DNA of 64,000 nucleotides from Croceibacterium_B sp963783195 (GCA_963783195.1 CAWAMV010000004.1:2576861-2640860); one strand, 5' to 3'. Shown: positions 1-10,587, counted from the stretch's first letter. Made by a program: numbers and translations. Notes: a model not told the origin generated them from the letters alone.

Positions 1-62
1 AGGCAGCGCAGCTTGCATTTTCCTGCTGGAGCGGCGAGCCGAGTGGCTCGCTTTTCGACCAT

Positions 63-311
63 GTGGACCGCGTCGTTCACGAAACGTTTTGCGGCTGCGC
101 CCTTGGCATCCAAGACGCGCTCGAGGGCGGCAAGTCCGGCACCCACCGAGCGATCGAACAGGCGGTCAGGGCTCGTGTTGCCGAGTTGAGCCGCGGACTT
201 GGGGAGTGGGACGAGGTCGACGAAGCGTCCGATCAGTCCTTTCCCGCGAGTGACCCGCCGGCCTGGACCAACGGAAGGCCGGCGGGACGCAAAACGTCGA
301 AGGAGTCCTGA
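63..311 (+). CDS. small acidic protein, DEASDQSFPASDPPAWT-type C-terminus
   Basis: An 82-residue ORF. Its C-terminal half carries the motif DQSFPASDPPAWT, which recurs at the end of many short, functionally unassigned alphaproteobacterial proteins. The stop overlaps the ATG of the cupin gene (TGATG at 309-313), so the two are probably translationally coupled. The first 35 residues look unremarkable and the true start may lie downstream of position 63. There is no signal peptide or membrane segment. Function unknown. Confidence 0.5.
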   Translation: MDRVVHETFCGCALGIQDALEGGKSGTHRAIEQAVRARVAELSRGLGEWDEVDEASDQSFPASDPPAWTNGRPAGRKTSKES

Positions 312-634
312 TGGCACTGCATCATATCCAGCCAACCGAAATCGCCCACCTCAACGAAGCGGCCGAAAGCGGATCACGCCGCCACGCGCTTGTGAAAACG
401 AGCCAATTCGAAGCCATGCGCCTGTTGCTCGCGGCGGGCGAAGAGGTCCCCGAGCACCAGGTCCCGGGATTTGCTACCATCCTGTGCCTGAGCGGGTCCG
501 TCGTGCTCATGTTGAGCGACAAGACAGTGACCATGAACCCGGACGACTGGCTCTATTTGGATCGTGGGCAGCGGCACTCGGTCAGGGCAACCGACGATGC
601 CAGCCTGCTCGTTACCATCATGTTGGACAAGTAG
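311..634 (+). CDS. small cupin-domain protein
   Basis: A 107-residue single-domain cupin. Visible cupin features are the beta-barrel pattern around GEEVPEHQVPG (about residues 43-53), the LSGSVVLML strand and a second half with a DWLYLDRGQRHSV motif (about residues 77-89), whose histidine could bind metal. Only part of the usual two-histidine/glutamate first motif is present (EVPEHQ), so an enzymatic role is uncertain; such small cupins often bind ligands or metals. It overlaps the preceding small ORF by one base and is probably in the same transcript. Confidence 0.7.
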   Translation: MALHHIQPTEIAHLNEAAESGSRRHALVKTSQFEAMRLLLAAGEEVPEHQVPGFATILCLSGSVVLMLSDKTVTMNPDDWLYLDRGQRHSVRATDDASLLVTIMLDK

Positions 635-833
635 TCTTCGATTTGCGGTCCAAAGCCAACCAGCAGTGGTGAGCGACAGGCAGCCCTGCTCGTGTTGAAC
701 TCGATTGCCGCCATTCGGCATCCCAATCTCGGTCAGTTCTGACTTCCGCCTGCAAGTAGCTTGGCAAACCCGCCTAACCGTTGCACTCTCCCACTCAACT
801 AAAGAACTCGGGCTTCACGGTCCGACGGAGGGG

Positions 834-3458
834 ATGAACGCTATGCGGATGATGTCGCGCCGTTTTCTTGTTTTCTCGCTCTTTCATGCCTCTCTTCTGA
901 TCGGCACGGCGCAGGCCGAAGCGCAGGACGCACATGCACATATGGACATGCCGGCCCAAGCCGCGTCCCCTGCGGCTCCCCCGTCGCGGTGGTCCGATCC
1001 GGCATCGTGGCCCGACGGCAAGGTCCCGCGCGCCGGCGACGCCGTAACGATCGGCCGCGACCAGGCCATAGTTCTCGACGTCACTCCGCCCGCGTTGCGC
1101 AGCCTGACAATCAATGGAAGGCTGAGCTTTGCGACCGATCGCGATACCGAACTGACGACCGAATGGATCTACCTCGCTGGGGGCGAGCTCGACATCGGCA
1201 GCGAAGCCACGCCGTTTACACACCAGGCGACGATCACCCTGACCGATACCTTCCGTGACGAAGACATCAATACCATGGGTGACCGAGGCATCATGATGCT
1301 AAGCGGAACCCTCGAGTTGCACGGCGACCGCACCAACACCTGGACCAAGCTCGCCAAGACGGCGAAGGCCGGATCCGTGCAGATCGACGTCCTGGATGCC
1401 AGCGGCTGGCGCAAGGGAGATGAGATCGTCCTCGCCTCGACCGACTTCGATCCGCATCAGGCCGAACGGCGCACGGTCACCGCGGTCAAGGGAAACGCGC
1501 TCACCCTAGACAAGCCGCTCCAGTACATGCACTTCGGCGAGATCACCTATGGTGTCGACGAGCGCGGCGAGGTTGGTCTGCTGACCCGCAACATCCGCAT
1601 TCGGGCGTCCGATGACGCCGAGCAGAGCTTCTTCGGCGGCCACATCATGGCGATGCCGGGCAGCCAGGTACACATCTCTGGCGCAGAGCTTTATCGCATG
1701 GGCCAGAACATGCACCTGGCGCGATATCCGATGCATTGGCACATCCTCGGCGAAGGCGCGGGCCAGTACATCAGGAACTCGGCGATCCACGACACCTACA
1801 GCCGCTGCGTGACGGTGCACGGGACCAACAACGTGACCGTGCAGAACAACGTGACCTACAACACCGTGGGCCACTGCTTCTTCCTCGAGGACGCGGTCGA
1901 GCACGGCAACCAGTTCGTTCACAACCTCGGCATCCTCACCAAGTGCCACCCTGACGGCAAGCCGTGTGTGCCGACCGACCTGACGCTCGCCCACCAGTCC
2001 ACCGAGGGGCAGAAGGCCAAGGACATCCTGATCCCGTCGGACAACACTGCCTCGACCTTCTGGATCACCAATCCGGACAATACCTACGTCGGCAACGTGG
2101 CCGCCGGTTCCGAGGCCATCGGCTTCTGGTTCGCTTTGCCGCAGCATCCGACGGGCGCTTTCCTGGACAGGGATGGCAGCGACAAAATCTGGCCGCGGCG
2201 GACCAAGATCCGGGAGTTCAGGGGCAACGTCGCGCATTCGAACTTCGACGGCGTCATGTTCGACCGAGGCCCTGCAGCCGACGGCACGTTCAATGTCGGC
2301 GGCGCGGGGCATATCAGCTATCTCGATCCCACCGATACGAAAAGCCCGGTGGTTGTATCGGTCATCGACGATTACACTGCCTACAAGAATCGCAACGGCG
2401 CCATCTGGAGCCGGGGCGAGGCGCACCTGTACCGGAACATGAAACTGGCCGACAATGCGATCGGCTTCACCCACGCATCGGGCGGTGCCGGTCTCGGGCC
2501 CTACACCTCGCAGGTCGCCGATTCGCTATTTGTCGGCGAAAGCGGCAACCTCGGCAATCCCAGGACGCCGGCGGAAATCGCTTACGGTCGCAGCCTGCCG
2601 AAGGACGTCGCGGATTTCCCGATCCGCGGTTACGAATATTACGATTACCGTCACGAGGTGGTGAACAGCACTTTCGTGAACTACCAGCCCAACGCCACGC
2701 GCGATGCGGGCGCGATCTCCTACTTGCTGTTCACGAGCTTCGGCATGAGCACGGAGAACTCGGTCGAAGGCTTGAAGTTCGTCAATTCCAAGCCGGTCGA
2801 TTTCCCCGCCGTCCAGACCCGCTGGGCGTCCGACTTCGGTCGCCGGGCCGCCTACCGGAGCGCCGCGTTCCACGACAAGGACGGTTCGGTGGGAGGCATT
2901 CCGGGTGCCTATATCGTTATCGACAACGGCCTCGCCTCGGACGAGAACGCCTGTCAAATCAGGGCGAGCTGGAACGCGGCGGTCTGCAAGGGGGACATGG
3001 GCCGTTTCAACATTGCCGGTAACTTCGATGATTTCGGGCGCCAGCCGATCGTCGAACCGATCATGCTGAGCCGAAACGGCAAGCGATTCGAGTACAGCGG
3101 GGAAACCACCATCCCCAGCGGGGCGGAGGTGCGAGTGGAAACCGGCCGCAAGGACCTGTCCATCTCATTGCGCGAAATGGACAAGGACTCCTTCGTCATC
3201 CTCCAGCTTCCGGGGTTCGCCCAGCCCGCAACGGGAACGGCCCAGAGCGGCCTCGCTGCCCTTCGCGAGGCGAAGAGCACGTCCTATTTCAAGGACGGCG
3301 ACACACTTTGGGTCAAGCTGGTGGTCGAAGACCCGACGCCCAGCGGCCCCGTCGTCGTCCAGGTGGGCAGGCTCCGGGCCCAGGCCACTATCGACGTCAG
3401 CAAGCAGACTTCGGTTGCGACCGCTTCGCCAGACGATGCGAGCAGCAGCCGTGAATGA
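834..3458 (+). CDS. secreted G8-domain, right-handed beta-helix protein (CEMIP-like architecture)
   Basis: 874 residues from the ATG at 834, chosen because a GGAGGGG ribosome site sits just upstream and the product then begins with a signal peptide (hydrophobic residues 11-25, likely cut after AQA). A His/Met-rich stretch (DAHAHMDMP) follows. Residues about 52-175 form a G8 domain (RWSDPASWPDG, GDAVTIG, LTINGRLSF, ITLTD). The centre is a parallel beta-helix with the conserved RYPMHWH, RCVTVHGTNN and GHCFFLEDAVEHGN blocks (about residues 297-350) known from the animal CEMIP/PKHD1L1 group. Relatives include a hyaluronan depolymerase, so a polysaccharide-acting exported protein is plausible, but the substrate is unknown. 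The next gene encodes another exported protein and follows within 60 bp. Confidence 0.8.
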   Translation: MNAMRMMSRRFLVFSLFHASLLIGTAQAEAQDAHAHMDMPAQAASPAAPPSRWSDPASWPDGKVPRAGDAVTIGRDQAIVLDVTPPALRSLTINGRLSFATDRDTELTTEWIYLAGGELDIGSEATPFTHQATITLTDTFRDEDINTMGDRGIMMLSGTLELHGDRTNTWTKLAKTAKAGSVQIDVLDASGWRKGDEIVLASTDFDPHQAERRTVTAVKGNALTLDKPLQYMHFGEITYGVDERGEVGLLTRNIRIRASDDAEQSFFGGHIMAMPGSQVHISGAELYRMGQNMHLARYPMHWHILGEGAGQYIRNSAIHDTYSRCVTVHGTNNVTVQNNVTYNTVGHCFFLEDAVEHGNQFVHNLGILTKCHPDGKPCVPTDLTLAHQSTEGQKAKDILIPSDNTASTFWITNPDNTYVGNVAAGSEAIGFWFALPQHPTGAFLDRDGSDKIWPRRTKIREFRGNVAHSNFDGVMFDRGPAADGTFNVGGAGHISYLDPTDTKSPVVVSVIDDYTAYKNRNGAIWSRGEAHLYRNMKLADNAIGFTHASGGAGLGPYTSQVADSLFVGESGNLGNPRTPAEIAYGRSLPKDVADFPIRGYEYYDYRHEVVNSTFVNYQPNATRDAGAISYLLFTSFGMSTENSVEGLKFVNSKPVDFPAVQTRWASDFGRRAAYRSAAFHDKDGSVGGIPGAYIVIDNGLASDENACQIRASWNAAVCKGDMGRFNIAGNFDDFGRQPIVEPIMLSRNGKRFEYSGETTIPSGAEVRVETGRKDLSISLREMDKDSFVILQLPGFAQPATGTAQSGLAALREAKSTSYFKDGDTLWVKLVVEDPTPSGPVVVQVGRLRAQATIDVSKQTSVATASPDDASSSRE

Positions 3459-3517
3459 AATGCGTCCTCGGGATTCGGCACACAAGTGACGCCTGGGCCG
3501 CAAGGGGGACCGCCCGA

Positions 3518-4396
3518 ATGAGCATCGAAAGAAGCTGGCGCGACCGGCTGGGAATCATGGCGCGAGCCGTCACCAAGGTCTGGATCGTAGCCGCGGGCAT
3601 TGCTTTCGCGACGGCGGCCCAGGCGGAATGCAGCCGGGCGACGCTGCAGAAGCTGGCCGACACTTACGTGAAGGCGCAAACGACCGGGAGCGCTGCTCTG
3701 GTGCCGCTCGAAAAGGGCGCGTCCTACGCGCAGAACGACAAGACCATGGACCTTGGCCAGGGCGTGCTGGCCGAGGCCCTGAAGGTCGACTTCACCCGCA
3801 GCTTTCTCGACACCACGCAATGCGCCACCTTTACCGAGCTGGTGGCAGCCAGCAATCCGCATCCCTACGTGATCCACACGCGCATCGAGGCGACGAAGAG
3901 CGGGCAGGTTTCGAAGATGGAATCCGTGGTGACCGACCCCGGAGACTGGATGTTCGGTGCGGCCGAGCATCTGGCCGTCACACGGAACGAAAAGTGGGGC
4001 AAGATCCCCAAGGACAAACGCGATACGCGAGCGGACATCAAGGCTGCGGCCGACTTGTACCTGGACAACTGGGGGGATCCAGAGCTTCCGGTGCCGCACG
4101 GCACGCCCTGCTACCGGCTCGAGGGGCGCATAAACACGGGCAGCAAGAACCCCGAAGCCAATACCTGCGACATGGGAGCGTTCCCGCAGAAGCTCAAGGT
4201 AGGACATCGTCGCTATGTCATCGATGAGACCATCGGCGCGGTCTCGATCTTCCACGACTTTCCCTGGCTTGATGCCGGACTTCCTTCCGACCGGGGGACC
4301 CCGGCCAGCCAGATGTTTCGCGTCGAGGGCAAAAAGAACCGCTACATCCACGAGGTGACGGTATGCACGACCCCAGAATGTGGGCGGGGCAAATAG
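3518..4396 (+). CDS. exported DUF8021-like protein
   Basis: 292 residues from ATG 3518 (AAGGGGGA upstream); an upstream in-frame ATG at 3455 overlaps the G8 gene stop, and a later ATG at 3557 would give a shorter signal peptide (VWIVAAGIAFATAAQA). The mature protein begins with Cys and has the CSRATLQKLADTYVKAQ ... RSFLDTTQCATFTELVAA pattern that I associate with DUF8021, a family better known from fungal secreted proteins. Paired cysteines (CSR, QCATF, PCYRL, TCDMG, CTTPECG) suggest disulfides in the periplasm or outside. Function unknown; being just downstream of the G8 protein suggests a shared transcript and task. Confidence 0.65.
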   Translation: MSIERSWRDRLGIMARAVTKVWIVAAGIAFATAAQAECSRATLQKLADTYVKAQTTGSAALVPLEKGASYAQNDKTMDLGQGVLAEALKVDFTRSFLDTTQCATFTELVAASNPHPYVIHTRIEATKSGQVSKMESVVTDPGDWMFGAAEHLAVTRNEKWGKIPKDKRDTRADIKAAADLYLDNWGDPELPVPHGTPCYRLEGRINTGSKNPEANTCDMGAFPQKLKVGHRRYVIDETIGAVSIFHDFPWLDAGLPSDRGTPASQMFRVEGKKNRYIHEVTVCTTPECGRGK

Positions 4397-4548
4397 GGCG
4401 AAAGAGTGTCGGCATCCAAGCGGACGATGGGGACCGACCCGGACCCGAAGCGGCCGACATACAGCATCACCACGAGCCGGAACACCTCGGGCGAGGAGTG
4501 GGGGCCAGGTGGCTTTGCTTTCTCGCACGGTCCCGTTCGTCAGCCGCG

Positions 4549-6585
4549 TCATGCGACAACGCGGCCGAGTAGCCTCTCGATCATGTCGAGCGAATCTAGA
4601 GCGCCGGTGTCCCGAACGAGTTGCCGCTTTGCGCTCGGAACGGGGGGATTGGCCGACTCCGAAGAGGCATGCTGAAACAAACCGACGCCTTGCTCGCGTC
4701 CGACGGCGATGCTTGCCTCGATCTCGTCGATGATTTTTTCTGCGGGGGCGCAGAACTGCTCGTCTATCGTTTGCCCTGAACCAAGCGCTTCAGCCAGCGA
4801 CCGAGCCCAGTGAGCGCAGCCGGTAAGCAGCAGAAGCTTCTGTCGCACCGCGCCAAATCGGGTGACCGTTCTCCAGGGGCCTGCCATCGGCCGCACGACG
4901 ACGGCCAGTTCGGCGTACGAGCGATCGATCTTGCGCGATAGCGCCATGAGGTCAGGGTCACCCGCCCTGCCGCAGAGGCGGTCCTGTGCGGCTTCGAGCA
5001 TTTCTTGAAGAGCGTCGAAGAAGCCTTCCAGCTTCTCGACAGCGGCCGTTGATGCCCGCCGGCCGAAAAGTAGAAACGCCGCACCGACCCCGGCGGCGGC
5101 CCCGATCAGCGTCTCTTCCAGGCGCAGAACAAGCAACTCGGGCGTGAACATCCCGATCACCCCGTAAATGAGCGCCAGCGCGATTGTGATGCAGAAGATC
5201 ATTGCCGAATAGGAGACCTGGAGGAAGTAGAACCCAAGGAAGAACAGGAGGAGGATGCAGGCGATCGAGAGGATCATGTGTCCGCCCAGCAGCGTCGCCA
5301 CGAGGCTGCCGATGACCAGTCCTCCCAGGGTGCCGAGCGAGCGCTGTGCGGCGCGAAGCAGCGTGTCGCTGCGCGACTGCGTGTTGTTGAACACGATAAA
5401 GGCAGTGATCACCGCCCAATACCAGCGCACCGGCGAGAGGAGCAGTCCGCCGACCAGCGCGACGGCCGCGGCGCTCGTAACCTGGATGGGCAGTTGGAGG
5501 CTTTGTGGGACCAGCCCCCCGCTGCTTGTCGGCTGACCGGACCCTCCGCTACTTTTCTGGGACGGCACCACGATCTCCGGCGCATCAGCAAAGGCCTGCG
5601 ATGCAGATTGTGCGAGATGATCCTCGAGCCGTTTCCTCGCGGCGACCAGCCGCAGCAGCAGAAGGGCGCGCTCGCTCGTTGACGAGCTATCGTCTCCAAT
5701 CCCGCTCCCGGCCTGTTCGAGCGGACCGATGTCCTGCTCCTGCGCAGCGCGAAGCAGGTCTTCTCGCGGGGCCCTCTCAAAGCTCGCACCTATCACTCGT
5801 TCCACCGCCAACTGCAGCTCGAACAAGGCAACGGCGAGCTCTGCGGCGGGGCCTTCGCCCGCCAGTGCGCCTCCTTCTCCCTGCGGGATGAATCCTTCGG
5901 CCATGAGCACGGCTTCACGAAGACTGGCGATCTCGCCCACCAGGGCCTTGCGGTCAGCGGCGGCGAGAGATGTGTCAGCGTGTTCACGCAGCTGATCCAG
6001 GATCAGGTGGACCCGGCGATCGATCGTGAGAAGGGCGCGGCGAAAGTCTCGTTCGGGCTCGTCCTTGAGCAGAAAAGTGGAAACCACATGGGTGACAGCG
6101 AGAGCGAGAGCCGCGGCAAGCGCGATCCAGCCGAGATCGGCAAGCTTCGGATGGAGGAAGTCGCCCATGAAGTAAGCCATGAACGCCAGCATGCCGATCC
6201 CGAGCCAGCGAGGGCTGAACCGGCGAATGTAGACGGCCACGAATATGACCGCCAGGAAACCCGTGTAACCCGCGACCGGCCAGCGCGACAGGACAGTCGC
6301 CATCGCGATCGAGGCGAGGGCTCCGAGCCCGGAATATGCTCTCGACAGCAACTGGCCCTGCGGCGATGTGTCGCGGATCACCATCGATCCCATCATCGAA
6401 AGCACCGCTCCCAGACCGAATGCCGCGGTCGGGAGCGGGTGCAGCAGAAGATGAAGCCCGGCCAGAACGGCGGCCGTGAGAAGCAGCGATAGTAAGGCCC
6501 GGCTCGCCAGCCGGAGACGCGAGAACGCTGGATCGGAAGCGAGAAGACGGTCGCGGGCGCGAGAAACTGAACGGGGAACCCTCAT
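4549..6585 (-). CDS. FUSC-family inner-membrane transporter (aromatic acid/fusaric acid efflux type)
   Basis: 678 residues with the two-half FUSC layout: a first bundle of about six membrane segments (residues about 25-170), a long soluble linker with helical, coiled-coil-like content (about 175-365), and a second membrane bundle (about 370-510, including LLSPVRWYWAVITAFIVFNN and LGTLGGLVIGSLVATLLGG) followed by a soluble tail. Members include AaeB and fusaric acid resistance proteins, which export aromatic carboxylates with a membrane fusion partner. No partner gene lies next to it. The ATG at 6585 is the first in frame. It is convergent with the DUF8021-like gene. Confidence 0.8.
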   Translation of the reverse strand: MRVPRSVSRARDRLLASDPAFSRLRLASRALLSLLLTAAVLAGLHLLLHPLPTAAFGLGAVLSMMGSMVIRDTSPQGQLLSRAYSGLGALASIAMATVLSRWPVAGYTGFLAVIFVAVYIRRFSPRWLGIGMLAFMAYFMGDFLHPKLADLGWIALAAALALAVTHVVSTFLLKDEPERDFRRALLTIDRRVHLILDQLREHADTSLAAADRKALVGEIASLREAVLMAEGFIPQGEGGALAGEGPAAELAVALFELQLAVERVIGASFERAPREDLLRAAQEQDIGPLEQAGSGIGDDSSSTSERALLLLRLVAARKRLEDHLAQSASQAFADAPEIVVPSQKSSGGSGQPTSSGGLVPQSLQLPIQVTSAAAVALVGGLLLSPVRWYWAVITAFIVFNNTQSRSDTLLRAAQRSLGTLGGLVIGSLVATLLGGHMILSIACILLLFFLGFYFLQVSYSAMIFCITIALALIYGVIGMFTPELLVLRLEETLIGAAAGVGAAFLLFGRRASTAAVEKLEGFFDALQEMLEAAQDRLCGRAGDPDLMALSRKIDRSYAELAVVVRPMAGPWRTVTRFGAVRQKLLLLTGCAHWARSLAEALGSGQTIDEQFCAPAEKIIDEIEASIAVGREQGVGLFQHASSESANPPVPSAKRQLVRDTGALDSLDMIERLLGRVVA

Positions 6586-6702
6586 CCAGCGTCAACGCGC
6601 GGCGGGCGAATTTAGGTCAGCACGAAGCTATCACTCAGCCTCGGCCACATTGGCCCGCCGACCGGATCGGCAGTAGCGGCCACTATGAGAAAGGCATTTC
6701 GG

Positions 6703-7500
6703 AGTGCTGTCAGTCCCCTAGAAGGCCAAGCCTCAGGCCATAAGCGACTGCCACTCGGCCAAGGCGGCCGAGCGGCGGGTCTTGTAGGTCTCTCTGTCGA
6801 CGAGGTGGCGTTCAAGATTGACGTGGTTGTGGACGTTGGCATGGACCTGAGGCGAATTTCTGCAGGCTCTTCATCTGCCGGAACCGCAGCATTGCCCGCT
6901 CTCGTCGCCGGAACGGCAGGTGTGAGTTCTCCACCCTGTTGTTGGCCCAGCGGCCGATCTCCTGCTTCTCTGCATTGCCGAGCTCGCTCATTGCAGCCTT
7001 GTACGAGCGCAGCCCGTCGGTGGTGATCGCCTCGGGTGAGCCGTGGCGCTTGAGCGCCTTCTTCATGAACCTGAGAGCCGCTGCCTTGTCTCTGGTCTTC
7101 GTAACGTAGCTCTCGAGGACTCTCGCCCTCCTGGTCGACCGCTCGCCACAGGTAGTGCATCTCGCCATTGATCTTCACGTAGACCTCGTCGAGGTGCCAC
7201 TTCCACTGGCGGAAGCCTCGCATGCGGCTGACCCGCTGCCGGCGTACGTCGGCTGCGAACAGCGGACCGAACCTGTTCCACCAGCAGCCGCACCGTCTCA
7301 TGGCAGATGTCGATGCCGCGCTCGGCCAGCAGGTCCTCTACGTTCCGTAAGGAAAGCGGGAAGCGGACGTACATCATCACCACGAGGCGGATCACCTCGG
7401 GTGATGAGTTGAAGTGGCGAAACGGGCTGGCTGGCTTGGCTTGGGACTTGCGGCTCATCCTCCGCCGCTAGTGTACTTGGCCCATTAGTCTAACAGGGCC
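6703..7500 (-). mobile_element. IS6-family insertion sequence, frameshifted transposase
   Basis: About 800 bp, the usual IS6 size. The transposase on minus would run from ATG 7458 to TGA 6733-6735 but is split over three frames (7458-7300, then WNRFGPLFAADV... WHLDEVYVKINGEM, then YVTKTRDKAAALRFMKKALKRH). DDE catalytic context (HLDEVY, TTDGLRSY, NRVENSH) is visible. The right end reads (minus) GGCCCTGTTAGAC; the left end is a weaker match around CTGTCAG at 6707-6713. It is one of six related copies, all on minus. It ends about 50 bp from the last codon of the RTX gene. Confidence 0.8.
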
Positions 7501-7550
7501 TGACAGCTCCACCGGATCGCGTACTTCCTTCGCACGGACCTCGGTTGTCC

Positions 7551-10500
7551 CTACAGCACGAAGTCGGCCGCCACGGGTGTGAGCACGCTCCCCAACTGGA
7601 TGGAGAAGTCTGCGATGCCGTCACCGTTGGTGTCGCCCTCGACCTAGGTGAACCCGCCCGACTGCTCGTAGCGCAGCTGGCCGGCGACGTTCGAGAACGC
7701 CGCGCTGCCGATGAACGCGAACGCCTGGTCGCCCGGTGCCCCGCCGGTGCTGTTGGCATCGATCAGGCTGAGGTCGATCCGGTCGCCCTCGGCTTGCGAG
7801 AAGTCGGGCAGACGGTCTGCGCTGGCGCGTGAGGCGCTCGTCTCCCCCTCGCCGAACACGAACCGGTCGGCCCCCGCCTCGCCGCGCAGCCGGTCGAACC
7901 CCATCCCGCCGCGGATCACGTCGTTGCCTGCGCCGCCCCACACCAGGTCGTCGCCCGCCCCCGCATCGATCGTGTCGATCCCGCCGCCGGCCGCGATCTG
8001 GTCCGCTCCGCCCATCCCGAAGATCGTATCGATCCCGCTCGAGCCGTAGATCGTGTTGGCCAGGTCGTTGCCCGTCCCGGTGTTGCCGGCATTGAGCAGC
8101 GTCAGGTTCTCCACGTTCGCTGCCAGCGTGTGGCTGGCATAAGTGTAGACCGTGTCGGTCCCCTCGCCCGACAGTTCCACAATCGTGTCGCCGGCATCGT
8201 AGACGTAGTAGGCATCGTTGCCCGCACCGCCCTTCATCGTGTCGTTGCCGGCAAGCCCGTTGATCACGTCGTTGCCCGCGCCGCCCTGGATCGTGTCATT
8301 GCCGGAGTTGCCGATCAGCGTCTGGCCGGTCGCCAGCGTGCCGACCAGCACCTCGATGTTGGGCCGCAACTGGTGCGTCGCGGTCGAGGCGTAGATCGTG
8401 TCGGTCCCCTCGCCCGGCTGCTCGATCACCGTGTCGCCGGCATCGGTCACGTAGTAGGTGTCGTCCCCCGTGCCGCCGAGCATGTAGTCGATCCCGGCCC
8501 CGCCGTGGATCGTGTCGTTGCCCGCACCGCCCCAGATCAAGTCCGCCCCGTCGTCGCCGTAGATCGTGTCGTTGCCGCCGCCACCGGCAATGGCGGTCGC
8601 CTCCGCCCATGCCGTGGATCGTGTCCGCGCCGCTCGAGCCGTAGATCGTGTTGCCCGCCGCATTGCCCGTCCCGGTCAGCCCGGCCGCCAGCAGGGTCAG
8701 GTTCTCGACGTTCGCGCCCAGCGTGTGGCTGGCATAGGCATAGACGATGTCGGTCCCCTCGCCGAACAACTCGGTCACCACGTCGCCGGCATCGTAGACG
8801 TAGTAGGCATCGTTGCCCGCCCCGCCCCGCATCACGTCGTTGCCGGCAAGACCGTTGATCACGTCGTTGCCGGCGCCGCCCTGGATCGTGTTCGCCAGCA
8901 CGTTGCCGACCAGCGTCTGACCGCCTGCCGCAGTCCCCGTCAGGTTCTCCACGTTCGCCGTCAGCGCATAGCTCGCCAACCCCGTGCGAACCTCATCGGT
9001 GCCTTCGCCCGCAAGCTCCGTCACCACGTCGCCGGCTCCGACCACGTAGACGTCATTCCCCAGGCCACCGGCCATCGTGTCCGCGCCGGCACCGCCGTCG
9101 AGCAGGTTGGCCAGCCCGTTGCCGGTCAGCGCCTGGCCGCCGGCCGAGAGACCCGTCAGGTTCTCCACATTCGCACCCAGAGTGTAGCTGGCGAGTGCAG
9201 TGCGCACCTCGTCGGTGCCCTCGCCGGAAAGTTCGATGACCACGTCGCCGGCGTTGTCGACGGTGAAAGCGTCGTCCCCGAGGCCGCCGATCATCGTGTC
9301 GGTCCCCGCGCCGCCGTCGAGCACGTTGGCGAACGTGTTGCCGGTCAGCGTGTCGGCATTGGCGCTCCCGGTCAGGTTCTCGATCGAGGTCAGCGTGTCG
9401 CCCGCCGCATCGCCGCCCGAGAGCGTGTTCGTCAGCAGGTTAACCGTAACGCCCGCCGCCGATCCGGCATAACTTGCCGTGTCGTTGCCGTCCCCGCCAT
9501 CGAGCGCGTCGGCCCCCGCACCGCCCTCCAGCGTGTCATTGCCCCCGCCACCCTGCAGGACATCGATCCCCGCGCCGGCTTTCAGTACGTTCGCCCCCGA
9601 ATCCCCGGTCAGCGTGTCGTCGAATGCGCTCCCGGTCAGGTTCTCGATGCTCACGACACCAGTCGTGCCGGTGGCGGTGCCCGCGGCAAGGTCGACCGTT
9701 ACGCCCTCGAAGTATCCCGAATAATCGAGCGTTTCGTTGCCCCCGCCAAAGACGAGGCCCGTCATCGTCGATCCGGCCATGATCGCCAGCACGTTGGTCC
9801 CGCCGGCAAAGTTGATGGCATAGGAACGCGTCGTGCCGTCACCGGCCAGGCCGCCGGATATGCTTCCGCTGTTGGTGACGGTCAGGTTTGAGCCGTAGAC
9901 ACCGATACCGCCGCTGCCACCAAAGCCGAGCCGCCACCCACCACTTCCACCGTTTCCACCGCTTCCTCCGGCGATAGAGCCGGAATTTTCCAGAGTTCCG
10001 GACGATACGAAATGGACACCATTCCCGCCGCTGCCGCCGGAGCCGCCATAATTCCCATAGCCACCGTTTCCGCCGGTTCCTCCAATCAGGGATCCAGCAT
10101 TCGAATTGATCGACTCCGCGGTAATTACCGCTCCGTATCCACCTTCCCCGCCGCCACCGCCACCACCTGGCCAGGGGAGTAAAAACGATGCCGAGGCGGA
10201 ACCGCCGTTTCCTCCGTTGCCTCCGGTCAGAATGATATCGTTTACAAGGGCCGTGCCGGAATAGGCACTGTAACCGCCGCCACCGCCGCCACCGCCGGCG
10301 GGGTGAAACCCGTTGACGCCATTGCTGCCGTTGGGATTGGCTGACGTACCGCCGAGTCCGCCTTGGCCGCCGTTACTGGGGTTGGCTTCACCTGCATATC
10401 CGCCATTGCCTGCGTTGATCGCACCGTGCCCGGCTGCTCCGCCACCGCCGCCGCCGCCGGACGGCTCATAGGATTCATCATCCGGCCATGGTTCAACGCC

Positions 10501-10587
10501 ACCCCAAACGCCCGCAGAGCCGAAGCCCACGCCTCCAGGTCCGCCTGGGGCAGTAGTATAACCCGCGCCGCCATCGCCGCCTGGCAT
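7551..10587 (-). pseudogene. RTX-type Ca-binding repeat protein with glycine-rich N-terminal part, frameshift plus nonsense codon
   Basis: Minus-strand reading from ATG 10587 (GGGAG nine bases upstream). Residues 1 to about 270 are extremely glycine-rich (GGxGG runs). After that come many RTX nonapeptides (GGAGNDTLEGG type) interleaved with a repeated roughly 50-residue unit ending in GANVENLTLL. A one-base frameshift near 8600 moves the ORF to a second frame (8620-7644). That frame ends in TAG at 7644-7646, but the very next codons read VEGDTNGDGIADFSIQLG and continue in the same frame to TAG 7551-7553, the normal C-terminal signature of this family. The last stop before the signature is therefore probably a CAG-to-TAG change or sequence error. 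RTX proteins are exported by type I secretion through the C-terminus; no secretion genes are here. Confidence 0.75.

Noticed and set aside
3284..4552. 422-codon minus ORF opposite the DUF8021-like gene
   Set aside because: No family features, Arg/Gly/His-rich shadow composition; the plus gene has a signal peptide and conserved Cys.
8130..9891. Long plus-strand ORFs opposite the RTX gene
   Set aside because: They are repeat-rich mirror frames of the GC-rich RTX repeats on minus, with low-complexity Arg/Val/Ala composition.
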